Part shown: one piece after another, positions 41,159 through 49,409 of the stretch
Position numbering within the stretch: position 1 is the first letter of the stretch
Layout: each line of letters opens with the position of its first letter
NCBI GenBank assembly: GCA_037419475.1
Contig: JAXYYF010000101.1
Location: 17,217-81,216 of the forward strand
Direction: 5' to 3'
DNA: 64,000 nucleotides
Source: Hominicoprocola sp037419475
Lineage (GTDB): Bacteria; Bacillota; Clostridia; Oscillospirales; Oscillospiraceae
Notes under the pieces: generated by a model
What the model saw: only the letters and a program-made list of their open reading frames with translations
What the model was told of the DNA's origin: nothing
The model's database searches: none
Translations under genes and position numbers: made by a program

Positions 41159-43159
41159 ATGGCAGCAAAAACAGGCAAAAGCTACGGAAATGACAGTATT
41201 TCGCTCCTTGAGGGCGCAGAGCGCGTGCGCAAGCGCCCGGGCGTGATCTTCGGTTCGGACGGACTCGACGGCTGCGAGCACGCGGTATTTGAGATCCTCT
41301 CGAACTCTATCGACGAAGCGCGCGAGGGCCATGGCCGGCTCATTACGCTCACGCACTACGCCGACGGCAGCATCGAGGTCGAGGACAACGGCCGCGGCTG
41401 CCCGGTGGACTGGAACCCGAAGGAGCAGCGCTTCAACTGGGAGCTGGTCTACTGTGAGCTCTACGCCGGCGGCAAATACAATAATCTTGACGGCGACAAC
41501 TACGAATACTCCCTCGGTCTCAACGGCCTCGGCGCCTGCGCCACGCAGTACGCCTCACGCTACATGGACGTGACCGTCTGGCGCGATGGGAACAAATATT
41601 CCCTTCACTTTGAGCGCGGACAGATCACCGGTGAAAAAGGCAAGGAGCTCAAGATCGAGCCGACCGACCGTGGCAAGCGAACCGGCACGCTCACGCGCTG
41701 GCTACCCGATCTCGACGTGTTCACCGACATCAACATTCCCTCATCCTACTTCACCGATATTCTGCGCCGCCAGGCGGTCGTGAACGCAGGCATCACTTTC
41801 CGCTTCCGCGATCAGGTGGACGGAAAGTTCGAGACGCAGGATTTCCTCTATGAAAACGGCATCGTCGACTATGTCGCCGAGCTTGCCGGAGAGGGCGCGC
41901 TGACCACGCCTGTGTTCTGGGAGACGGAGCGCCGCGGCCGCGACCGTGAGGACAAACCCGAGTACAAGGTCAAGCTCTCGTGCGCGTGCTGCTTTTCGAA
42001 CCGCGTGAATATCATTGAGCACTACCACAACTCCTCCTGGCTCGAGCACGGCGGCGCGCCGGAGAAGGCGGCCAAAACCGCTTTCGTCTACGCCATCGAC
42101 AAATATCTCAAGGACAGCAACAAGTATCAAAAGAGCGAATCCAAGATCACCTGGCAGGATGTGGAGGACTGTCTGGTGCTTGTATCCAACAACTTCTCTA
42201 CGCAGACAAGTTATGAAAACCAGACGAAGAAATCCATTACGAACAAATTCGTGCAGGAGGCCATGACGGACTTTTTAAAGTCCCGTCTGGAGACCTATTT
42301 CATCGAAAACCGCGTCGAGGCGCTCAAGATCGCCGAACAGGTGCTCATCAACAAGCGCAGTCGCGAGAGCGCCGAAAAGCAGCGCCTGAATATCAAGAAA
42401 AAGCTCTCCGGCAATATCGACATCTCCAACCGCGTGCAGAAATTTGTAGACTGCCGCACGCGCGATGTGTCCCGCCGCGAAATTTATATTGTCGAGGGCG
42501 ACAGCGCCCTCGGCTCGGTCAAGCTCTCGCGCGACGCGGAGTTTCAGGGCATCATGCCCGTACGCGGCAAGATCCTCAACTGCCTCAAGGCCGACTACGC
42601 CCGCATTTTCAAAAGCGAGATCATTACCGACCTTCTCAAGGTGCTCGGCTGCGGCGTGGAGGTGCAGGGCAAAGCAGTCAAGGAGCTCAATGCCTTTGAC
42701 CTCAATAACCTTCGCTGGAACAAGGTCGTTATCTGCACCGATGCGGACGTGGACGGCTTCCAGATCAGAACGCTGATCCTCACCATGATCTACCGGCTCT
42801 GCCCCACGCTGATCCGCGAGGGCTACGTCTATATCGCTGAAACCCCGCTCTTTGAGATCAACTGCGGCGATAAGACATGGTTCGCCTACTCCGACAAGGA
42901 GAAGAACGACATCGTCAAGACACTCGAGGGCAAGCGCTATAAGGTCGACCGCTCAAAGGGTCTTGGCGAAAACGATCCGGAAATGATGTGGCTGACGACC
43001 ATGAATCCGGAAACGCGCCGCCTTATCAAGGTCATGCCCGAGGATGCGGAAGCGACCTCGCAGGTCTTTGACCTTCTTCTGGGCGACAACCTTCAGGGGA
43101 GAAAAGATCACATCGCAGAAAACGGTTATAAGTATTTGGAGTTGGCCGATATTTCCTGA
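41159..43159 (+). CDS. parE: DNA topoisomerase IV subunit B (ParE-like)
   Basis: ATPase subunit of type IIA topoisomerase, partner of the parC product. The 666-residue protein has the GHKL ATPase domain (ISLLEGAERVRKRPGVIFGS, ILSNSIDEAREG, EVDNGRGC-type loop and YSLGLNGLGACATQYAS), the transducer domain, and the TOPRIM domain with EGDSALGSVKLSRDAEFQG and DADVDGFQIRTLILT acidic motifs. Several positions differ from standard ParE or GyrB (GLNGLGA instead of GLHGVGA), which fits the separate ParE subfamily common in Clostridia. Ribosome site ACGGAGAG. It is a single-gene unit with its own promoter and terminator. Confidence 0.93.
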   Translation: MAAKTGKSYGNDSISLLEGAERVRKRPGVIFGSDGLDGCEHAVFEILSNSIDEAREGHGRLITLTHYADGSIEVEDNGRGCPVDWNPKEQRFNWELVYCELYAGGKYNNLDGDNYEYSLGLNGLGACATQYASRYMDVTVWRDGNKYSLHFERGQITGEKGKELKIEPTDRGKRTGTLTRWLPDLDVFTDINIPSSYFTDILRRQAVVNAGITFRFRDQVDGKFETQDFLYENGIVDYVAELAGEGALTTPVFWETERRGRDREDKPEYKVKLSCACCFSNRVNIIEHYHNSSWLEHGGAPEKAAKTAFVYAIDKYLKDSNKYQKSESKITWQDVEDCLVLVSNNFSTQTSYENQTKKSITNKFVQEAMTDFLKSRLETYFIENRVEALKIAEQVLINKRSRESAEKQRLNIKKKLSGNIDISNRVQKFVDCRTRDVSRREIYIVEGDSALGSVKLSRDAEFQGIMPVRGKILNCLKADYARIFKSEIITDLLKVLGCGVEVQGKAVKELNAFDLNNLRWNKVVICTDADVDGFQIRTLILTMIYRLCPTLIREGYVYIAETPLFEINCGDKTWFAYSDKEKNDIVKTLEGKRYKVDRSKGLGENDPEMMWLTTMNPETRRLIKVMPEDAEATSQVFDLLLGDNLQGRKDHIAENGYKYLELADIS

Positions 43160-43160
43160 T

Positions 43161-43204
43161 AAATAAAGAGTACCCCGGGCATCAGCCCGGGGTACTCTTT
43201 ATTT
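43161..43204. terminator. Bidirectional terminator between parE and a MATE gene
   Basis: A perfect 20-bp stem (AAATAAAGAGTACCCCGGGC) with a 4-nt ATCA loop. Confidence 0.95.
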
Positions 43205-44584
43205 TTACTGTGTCTCTGTCAGTTTCCCGCCGCATCCCATGGGTTTGACATACCGGCGGTAGCAATAGATAAAATACACCGTCTCCGCCATACCGGTGAT
43301 GCCCCACGAGAACGGATAGAGCATGTACAGCGAACGCAGCGTGCCGAAATAGGCAAACACCGTGTAGATCCACGCCACGCGGAACACACATGAGCCGAGA
43401 AACACAAGAATCATCGGCACCATCCCCTTGCCAAGGCCGCGCGAGGCCGAGGTCGTACAGTCCATAAAGGCGGAGATCATGAACGAAAAGCTCATCACAC
43501 GGATGCGTTCCATACCCGCGTCGATCACGGCACTCTCCGGCGAAAAAAGTGCAAGGAACTCGCGCCCGAAGCACAAAAACAGCGCGCCGACCACCGCACC
43601 AGCCAGAAAAGAGTAAGCAAGCGTGAGCACATAGCTGCAGCGCACCCGCTCCGGACGGCCCGCACCGTAATTCTGCCCGATGAAGCTGGAGCTTGCAATG
43701 TAAAATGCATTCATCACGGAAAAGGCAAGGTTGTCCACATTGGCCGCAGCGGAGTTCCCCTCGACCACGACCGTGCTGAACGAGTTGACGCCCGCCTGAA
43801 TAAAGAGGTTTGCCACCGAAAAGATCGCGTTCTGGAAACCCGCCGGAATGCCGATCGACAGCACGCGCAGCGCCTTATTCCTGTAGATCCTGAGCTCACG
43901 CAGGGAAAGGCCATATACCTCGGTGCGGCGGTGCAGCAGCGCGCGGACAATCAGAGCCGCACTGACGCACTGAGAGAGCATGCTCGCCAGCGCCACACCG
44001 TCGGTCGACATGCCGCAGACAATGACAAATACCAAATCGAGCACCACATTCAGTGCACCGGCGGCAGACAGATAAAGGAGCGGCGTTCTCGTGTCGCCCA
44101 CCGCGCTGAACACGGCATTGCCAAAGTTATAGAGCGCCATGGCGGGCATACCGAGGAAATAGATGCGCAGATAGAGCACCGCGCCGTCCAGCAGATCCTC
44201 CCGCGTGTTGAGCAGCTCAAGCAGTGGGCGGGAAAACGCCAGTCCAGCCAGCAGGATCAGCACACCGGCCAGCAGGCAGATGATCGCCGAGGTGTGCACC
44301 GACTCGCGCACATTTTTCTCGCTGTGCGCGCCGAAGTGCGTGGCAACGAGCACATTGACGCCGCTGCCCAGTCCGATGAGAAAACCCGTAAAAAGAAAGA
44401 CAAGGATCGTCGTCGAGCCGACCGAGCCGAGCGCACCGGCGCTGGCAAAGCGCCCGACGACCGCAAGATCCGTCATGCTGAAGAGGACCTGTAATAAATT
44501 GGAAAACATCAGCGGAATGCTGAAATGCAAGATCTGGCGGCCCAGCTTTCCCTCTGTCAGATCAAGTCCGGACGTCCTTGCCAT
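43205..44584 (-). CDS. MATE-family efflux transporter
   Basis: A 459-residue Na+ or H+ antiporter of the MATE (DinF-like, NorM/MepA-related) type, with 12 hydrophobic segments in two halves. The opening helix motif (KLGRQILHFSIPLMFSNLLQ) and PAMALYNFGNAVFSAVGDTRTPL are typical of each half's first and fourth helices. The substrate is unknown; likely cationic drugs or metabolites. The ATG at 44584 has GGGGGGAAGGA upstream. It lies 54 nt after recG and is probably co-transcribed with it. Confidence 0.93.
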   Translation of the reverse strand: MARTSGLDLTEGKLGRQILHFSIPLMFSNLLQVLFSMTDLAVVGRFASAGALGSVGSTTILVFLFTGFLIGLGSGVNVLVATHFGAHSEKNVRESVHTSAIICLLAGVLILLAGLAFSRPLLELLNTREDLLDGAVLYLRIYFLGMPAMALYNFGNAVFSAVGDTRTPLLYLSAAGALNVVLDLVFVIVCGMSTDGVALASMLSQCVSAALIVRALLHRRTEVYGLSLRELRIYRNKALRVLSIGIPAGFQNAIFSVANLFIQAGVNSFSTVVVEGNSAAANVDNLAFSVMNAFYIASSSFIGQNYGAGRPERVRCSYVLTLAYSFLAGAVVGALFLCFGREFLALFSPESAVIDAGMERIRVMSFSFMISAFMDCTTSASRGLGKGMVPMILVFLGSCVFRVAWIYTVFAYFGTLRSLYMLYPFSWGITGMAETVYFIYCYRRYVKPMGCGGKLTETQ

Positions 44585-44638
44585 ATCTTCCTTCCCCCCT
44601 CTTTCCGGCGGCTTCCGGCCACAGCGGCCGCCGTGCGC

Positions 44639-46693
44639 TCAGTTCAGCGCCTCAGCATTCAGATCAAACAGCTCCCGCACGCGCACGGCGACCGCTTTGT
44701 GCTCCGCAAGCGCCGGATCGCGCGCAAGCAGCGTCTCCGCCGCACTCTGTGCCTCATACAAAAGCTCCATATCACAAGTAAAGTCCGCCACACGCAGTGT
44801 CGGCAGGCCGTGCTGGCGTGCGCCGAAGAAATCGCCCGGTCCACGCAGCTTCAGATCCTCCTCGGCAAGTGCGAAACCGCTCTGCGTGCGGCACATCGCG
44901 TCCAGACGTGCCCTGTTGTCCTCTCCCCTGTTGTCCGAGATCAGAACACAGTAGGACTTCCATTTTCCGCGTCCCACGCGCCCACGCAGCTGGTGGAGCT
45001 GCGAGAGGCCGAAGCATTCCGCGTTTTCAATAACCATGACGGTCGCGTTCGGCACATCCACACCGACCTCGATCACCGTGGTGGAGACCAGCACGTCGAT
45101 CTCTCCCGCCGAAAACGCACGCATGATCGCTTCCTTTTCCTTTGGCTTCATCCTGCCGTGCAGGAAGCGGACGGTGCGATGTGGAAGCACTTCCTTTTGC
45201 AGCTTTTCCGCGTAAGCTGTGACCGCCTTGCGCTCATCGGGCAGCTCGCCGTTTTCTTCCACCATCGGGCAGACGACATAGGCCTGCCGGCCTTGCGCAA
45301 GCTGCCGTTCCACAGCCTCATAGACCGCTCCGCGCTGTCTGGACGACCGAACGAACGTCTCAATGCTCTGCCGACCCGGTGGCAGCTCGTCGATGACCGA
45401 CACATCCAGATCGCCGTAGATCATCAGCGCCAGTGTGCGCGGAATGGGCGTTGCCGACATGACGAGCAGATGCGGATTCTCTCCCTTGGCTCCCAGAGCC
45501 GCGCGCTGGTTCACACCGAAGCGGTGCTGTTCGTCGGTCACGACGAGCCCAAGCCTTTGATAGGCAACGTCGCTCGTGAGCAGCGCGTGTGTACCGATGG
45601 CAAAATCGATCTCCCCTGCCGAGAGCTGCCCAAGGATCGAGCGGCGCACCGCCGCGCGGGTCGAAGCCGTCAGGAGCGCACAGCGCACGCCGAGCCCCTC
45701 CAGCAGCGGTGCGAGCGTGTGATAATGCTGCTCCGCCAGAATTTCCGTCGGCACCATCAGCGCGGCCTGAAGATGGTTCTTTGCCGCGCAGTAGACCGCC
45801 GCCGCCGCGACCATGGTCTTGCCGCTGCCGACATCGCCCTGAACAAGGCGGTTCATCGGGCGCGTATCGCTCATATCACGCAGGATATCCTCCACCGCGC
45901 GCCGCTGTGCGCCGGTGAGAGAGAAGGGCAGAGCCGAAAAAAACGGCGTCAGATCTGTTTCCGTGCAGATCCTGCCCCGCACTGTTGTGCGCCGTGCGCG
46001 CAGCAGGCGCAGCCCAAGCGTCAGGAAATAAAGCTCTTCAAACGCCAGTCGGCGCCGCGCGGCGGCGAGCGCCTCGTCCGAGGCCGGGAAATGGATATTT
46101 TCATAGGCCGCCCGCACGTCACAGAGCGCATACCGTCGCCGCAGCTCCTCCGGCAGAACTTCGGCAAAGCGGCCCGCCGCCCGGTTCAGTCCCTGCCGGA
46201 TCGCACTGTGAAGCAGCCCCTGTCCCACGCCCGCAGTGAGCGGATAGACCGGTACGATGCAGCCTGTAACGGCATGCCGCCCCTCTCGTTCAAAGGCAGG
46301 ATTGACCATCTTCTTATTTCGCGGCGTTCCCTCCACACGGCCGTAAAAGGTGTAGCTCTCCCCCGCGTGGAAGGTGTTTTTAAGGTATGCCTGATTAAAA
46401 TACGTCAGCTCCAGCGCATCGCTTTCGTCCACCACGTGTAGCTTGACGAGCTCCAATCCCTTGCGGATCCGTGATGCGCGCGGCTGCGCGGCGACCATCG
46501 CGGTCACACAGGCGCTCTCACCGATCTCCAGTTCTGCGATGCGGCGCGTTTCGCGCCGATCCTCATAAGCGCGGGGAAAATAGGAGATCAGGCTTTTGAG
46601 ATCGGTAATACCGAGCTTTGCAAGCCCCTCCGCCTTTCTTGCGCCGACGCCCTTGAGGTAGCGTACATCGATGTTCCATTCTTCGGCGGCCAT
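44639..46693 (-). CDS. recG: ATP-dependent DNA helicase RecG
   Basis: Branch-migrating helicase that reverses stalled forks. The 684-residue protein has the N-terminal wedge OB domain (about residues 55-150), the Walker A motif VQGDVGSGKTMVAAAAVY, motif II DEQH (VVTDEQHRFGV), motif III SATPIPRT, motif V TTVIEVGVDVPNA and motif VI QLRGRVGRGKWKSY, plus the C-terminal RecG lock (RGPGDFFGARQHGLPTLR). Length is typical. GGAGGAGAG precedes the ATG. It is the first gene of a unit with the MATE gene. Confidence 0.97.
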   Translation of the reverse strand: MAAEEWNIDVRYLKGVGARKAEGLAKLGITDLKSLISYFPRAYEDRRETRRIAELEIGESACVTAMVAAQPRASRIRKGLELVKLHVVDESDALELTYFNQAYLKNTFHAGESYTFYGRVEGTPRNKKMVNPAFEREGRHAVTGCIVPVYPLTAGVGQGLLHSAIRQGLNRAAGRFAEVLPEELRRRYALCDVRAAYENIHFPASDEALAAARRRLAFEELYFLTLGLRLLRARRTTVRGRICTETDLTPFFSALPFSLTGAQRRAVEDILRDMSDTRPMNRLVQGDVGSGKTMVAAAAVYCAAKNHLQAALMVPTEILAEQHYHTLAPLLEGLGVRCALLTASTRAAVRRSILGQLSAGEIDFAIGTHALLTSDVAYQRLGLVVTDEQHRFGVNQRAALGAKGENPHLLVMSATPIPRTLALMIYGDLDVSVIDELPPGRQSIETFVRSSRQRGAVYEAVERQLAQGRQAYVVCPMVEENGELPDERKAVTAYAEKLQKEVLPHRTVRFLHGRMKPKEKEAIMRAFSAGEIDVLVSTTVIEVGVDVPNATVMVIENAECFGLSQLHQLRGRVGRGKWKSYCVLISDNRGEDNRARLDAMCRTQSGFALAEEDLKLRGPGDFFGARQHGLPTLRVADFTCDMELLYEAQSAAETLLARDPALAEHKAVAVRVRELFDLNAEALN

Positions 46694-46786
46694 ATGCTCT
46701 CCTCCTTATGCCTTTTCTTTCAGTATAGCCGCCTATCCTGTCGTAAACTATGGAAACACGACATAATTCATGGCTGCGCTCAGCGC

Positions 46787-46815
46787 TTGCGTTGCCCTGT
46801 CCGGTGTGCTATACT
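46787..46815 (+). promoter_or_regulatory. Promoter of the 36-aa protein gene
   Basis: TTGCGT, 17-bp spacer, TATACT with an extended TGC. Confidence 0.6.
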
Positions 46816-46816
46816 G

Positions 46817-46844
46817 AAGCATCCGGTCAAAAGCATCCGGTCAA
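46817..46844 (+). repeat. Exact 14-bp tandem repeat in a 5' leader
   Basis: AAGCATCCGGTCAA occurs twice back to back, between the promoter and the ribosome site of the small gene. Confidence 0.95.
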
Positions 46845-46860
46845 ATGGGAGGAAACCGCC

Positions 46861-46971
46861 GTGGCAGAATGCTTTCAGCCCACGTCGGAAGCCGACGCCG
46901 CCGGCTATCTGCCCCGCGGCGTCTGCTCCGAAGGCAAATATCACGGCATCCTGCGTGAGAAGCTGCTTTAA
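46861..46971 (+). CDS. Small protein of 36 residues, unknown function
   Basis: A short gene starting at GTG 46861 with GGGAGG 8 nt upstream, its own promoter (46787) and a terminator 20 nt after its stop. The product starts MAECFQPTSEADAAGYLPRG and continues with a single Cys and a basic C-terminus; it is polar, with no signal or membrane helix. I do not recognise it. The complete set of expression signals makes it likely to be translated, although a short antisense or leader RNA remains possible. Confidence 0.6.
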   Translation: MAECFQPTSEADAAGYLPRGVCSEGKYHGILREKLL

Positions 46972-46991
46972 ATGCAAATATTTTCTGAGAA

Positions 46992-47017
46992 AAAAGAGCC
47001 GGTCAAACGGCTCTTTT
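46992..47017. terminator. Bidirectional terminator between the small gene and folA
   Basis: AAAAGAGCCG pairs with CGGCTCTTTT around GTCAAA. Confidence 0.85.
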
Positions 47018-47025
47018 CTTTTTGC

Positions 47026-47508
47026 TCACTTCGCCGTGCGAACGTAATCGACATAGCGGAAGCGCAGGCCGTTTTCCTCCTGCCACTCCCCCACATGCTC
47101 CGCCGTCCATACAGCATCCGCGTCAAGATCGGGGAACCATGCGTCCGCACCTTCCGCCGCGGCGTCGACCTGCGTGACAAACACACGCGCGCATTTCGGC
47201 AGCAGCGCACAATAGAGCTGCGCGCCGCCCATGAGCACCGCATCCCCGCCGGCCAATACTTCCGCTTCGGCAGCGCTGCGCGCAAGCTCGATTCCCTCGC
47301 GCGGCTCCATCGTTGTGCTCACAACGATGTTCCGCCGCTTCGGCAGCGGCTTCGCACCGGGGAGCGAGAGGAGCGTATTCTTCCCCATAACAACGCATTT
47401 CCCCACGGTGAGTGCACGAAAGCGCCTGAGATCGGCGGAAATATGGAAAAGCAGCTCGTTATTCCGACCAATGGCCCAGTTCCTGTCCACACATACGATC
47501 GCGTCCAT
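47026..47508 (-). CDS. folA: Dihydrofolate reductase
   Basis: Reduces dihydrofolate to tetrahydrofolate with NADPH. The 160-residue protein has the N-terminal MDAIVCVDRNWAIGRNNELLF motif, the KCVVMGKNTLLSLP nucleotide segment, RRNIVVST, the GGAQLYCALLPKC motif and the Asp/Glu of the active site (ISADLRRFRAL). The ATG at 47508 has GGAGCGGGAG upstream. It lies 12 nt after thyA; the pair couples dTMP synthesis, which makes dihydrofolate, to its recycling. Confidence 0.95.
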   Translation of the reverse strand: MDAIVCVDRNWAIGRNNELLFHISADLRRFRALTVGKCVVMGKNTLLSLPGAKPLPKRRNIVVSTTMEPREGIELARSAAEAEVLAGGDAVLMGGAQLYCALLPKCARVFVTQVDAAAEGADAWFPDLDADAVWTAEHVGEWQEENGLRFRYVDYVRTAK

Positions 47509-47520
47509 TCTCCCGCTCCT

Positions 47521-48351
47521 TTACACCGCAATGGGAATCTTCGCCTCAAAGGGGCTCGGATCATAGCCCTCAAGGCGAAAGCTGTCCTTTGTAAACGCGT
47601 AGAAGTCCGTAACTTCCGGGTCGATGACAAACCGCGGCGCGGGCTTCTCCGGCTCAGTGAGCATCTGCTCGATGATCGGCACATGCCGGTCGTAAATGTG
47701 CGCATCGGCAATGACATGCACCAGCTCGCCCGCCTTAAGGCCGCTGACCTGTGCCATCATGTGCACCAGCACCGCGTACTGCACGACATTCCAGTTATTT
47801 GCCGCCAGCATGTCCTGACTGCGCTGGTTCAGGATCGCGTTGAGTGTATCACCCGAGACGTTGAAGGTCATGGAATATGCGCAAGGATAAAGCCCCATCT
47901 CGTGCAGATCGGCAAAGTTGTAGATATTTGTCATGATGCGCCGCGAGGCAGGGTTGTGCTTCAAATCATAAAGAACACGGTCGACCTGATCGAACATACC
48001 CTCCTTATACTGATGCTTCACGCCGAGCTGGTAGCCGTAGGCCTTGCCAATGCTGCCGCTCTCATCCGCCCACGCATCCCAGATGTGGCTGGAGAGGTCG
48101 TGGACATTGCTGCTTTTTTTCTGCCAGATCCACAAAAGCTCGTCCACCGCACTTTTCCAGTAGGTGCGGCGGAGCGTGAGAATGGGAAACTCCTTCCGGA
48201 GGTCATAGCGGTTAACGATGCCGAATTTTTTCACGGTATGTGCGCTTGTGCCGTCCTCCCAGTGCGGACGGACGGACAGTCCGGTATCCCATACGCCGTT
48301 CTTCAAAATATCCTCACAGTTCTGGCGAAAGACCCGATCCGCATAGCTCAT
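47521..48351 (-). CDS. thyA: Thymidylate synthase
   Basis: Makes dTMP from dUMP with methylene-tetrahydrofolate. The 276-residue protein carries the folate-binding and phosphate-binding Arg residues (RRTYWKSAVDELLWI, then NPASRRIMTNIYN), the catalytic Cys157 in LYPCAYSMTFNV, and the QRSQDMLAANNWNVVQYA motif that binds dUMP. It differs from the common LxPCHxxFQF form, matching a clostridial ThyA branch. AGGTGCG precedes the ATG. A -10 box with extended TGC (TATAAT, 48378-48383 on the minus strand) sits beside a TTTTCAG/CTGAAAA dyad. Confidence 0.96.
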   Translation of the reverse strand: MSYADRVFRQNCEDILKNGVWDTGLSVRPHWEDGTSAHTVKKFGIVNRYDLRKEFPILTLRRTYWKSAVDELLWIWQKKSSNVHDLSSHIWDAWADESGSIGKAYGYQLGVKHQYKEGMFDQVDRVLYDLKHNPASRRIMTNIYNFADLHEMGLYPCAYSMTFNVSGDTLNAILNQRSQDMLAANNWNVVQYAVLVHMMAQVSGLKAGELVHVIADAHIYDRHVPIIEQMLTEPEKPAPRFVIDPEVTDFYAFTKDSFRLEGYDPSPFEAKIPIAV

Positions 48352-48377
48352 AGCGCACCTCCAAATGATGATGGCTC

Positions 48378-48406
48378 ATTATAGCACAGTTTTTCAGTTC
48401 TGAAAA
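48378..48406 (-). promoter_or_regulatory. Promoter and dyad of thyA-folA
   Basis: TATAAT preceded by TGC, with a weak -35 (TTTTCA) 17 bp away that lies inside the palindrome TTTTCAG-TT-CTGAAAA (48391-48406). The dyad could be an operator. Confidence 0.45.
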
Positions 48407-48538
48407 GAGCGCTTTGCAAAAGTGGGCGTCAACGCGCCGGACGCATGAAATGCGTCCGTTTCCGTCATTTAGAGGTAAACTCATGCATCTTTTTTGTCCC
48501 TTTCAGGCAAAAAAAGCGTATTTTGTTGAAAAAAAGAA

Positions 48539-48566
48539 TTGCAAAAAATTCACTTCACGCTATACT
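48539..48566 (+). promoter_or_regulatory. Promoter of proB-proA
   Basis: TTGCAA, 16-bp spacer, TATACT, about 70 nt before proB. Confidence 0.55.
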
Positions 48567-48633
48567 GTTATTATCTTGAAACGGATAAGATCCGCCGGCC
48601 GGTCGCCGGCACGCAAAAAGGAGCGATCATCGT

Positions 48634-49404
48634 ATGCGTATCATCGTAAAGGTCGGCACCTCCACGCTGGCCTACTCTACGGGAAGACTAAATATTCAGC
48701 GGATGGAGCGGCTGTGCAAGGCCCTGAGCGATTTAAAGAACGCCGGGCATGAGATCATTCTTGTCTCCTCCGGCGCCATCGCCATGGGCTTCGGCAAGCT
48801 CAACCTGCCCGAACGGCCAAAGGATGTGCCGAGCAAGCAGGCCTGCGCCGCCGTCGGCCAGTGCGAGCTGATGTACATTTATGATAAGCTTTTCACGGAA
48901 TATAATCACATCGTCGGCCAGCTTCTCATCACCGGCCCCGACATTGAGGAGGGCGGCGAGCGCCGTCAGAACTTCCACAATACGCTCGCCCGGCTGCTTG
49001 AGCTCGGCGCGCTTCCGGTCATCAATGAAAACGACACCGTCTCCACTGCGGAGTTCGGCATCGGCGACAACGATACGCTCTCTGCCATCGTTGCCTCGAC
49101 CGTTTCCGCCGATCTGCTCGTGCTGCTTTCGGACATCGACGGCTTGTATGACGGCGATCCGCGCAAGAACCCGGACGCAAAGCTCATCCCCACCGTCGAA
49201 GCCATTGACGAGCATATCATCTCCCTCGGCGGCGGCAGCGGCTCGAACCTTGGCACAGGCGGCATGGCGACCAAGCTCTCCGCCGCGCAGATCGCTACGG
49301 CCGCGGGCTGCGAAATGGTGATCGCCAACGGTGAGAAGCCGGAGCTTCTCTATGACATTGCCGCCGGCAAGCCGGTCGGCACACGTTTTCTGGTCAAAAG
49401 GTGA
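48634..49404 (+). CDS. proB: Glutamate 5-kinase
   Basis: First step of proline synthesis: phosphorylates the side-chain carboxyl of glutamate. The 256-residue protein is an amino-acid kinase domain: IVKVGTSTLAYSTGRLN, LVSSGAIAMGFGKL, INENDTVSTAEFGIGDNDTL, LLSDIDGLYDGDPR and GTGGMATKLSAAQIA motifs. It ends after the kinase domain and lacks the PUA domain of long ProB proteins such as that of E. coli (about 367 aa). AAAAAGGAG precedes the ATG. The following gene, proA, begins just past the stop. Confidence 0.96.
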   Translation: MRIIVKVGTSTLAYSTGRLNIQRMERLCKALSDLKNAGHEIILVSSGAIAMGFGKLNLPERPKDVPSKQACAAVGQCELMYIYDKLFTEYNHIVGQLLITGPDIEEGGERRQNFHNTLARLLELGALPVINENDTVSTAEFGIGDNDTLSAIVASTVSADLLVLLSDIDGLYDGDPRKNPDAKLIPTVEAIDEHIISLGGGSGSNLGTGGMATKLSAAQIATAAGCEMVIANGEKPELLYDIAAGKPVGTRFLVKR

Positions 49405-49409
49405 AGGAC

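Noticed and set aside
46817..46844. Start of a CRISPR array
   Set aside because: Only two copies of a 14-bp unit without spacers, so a tandem duplication, not an array.
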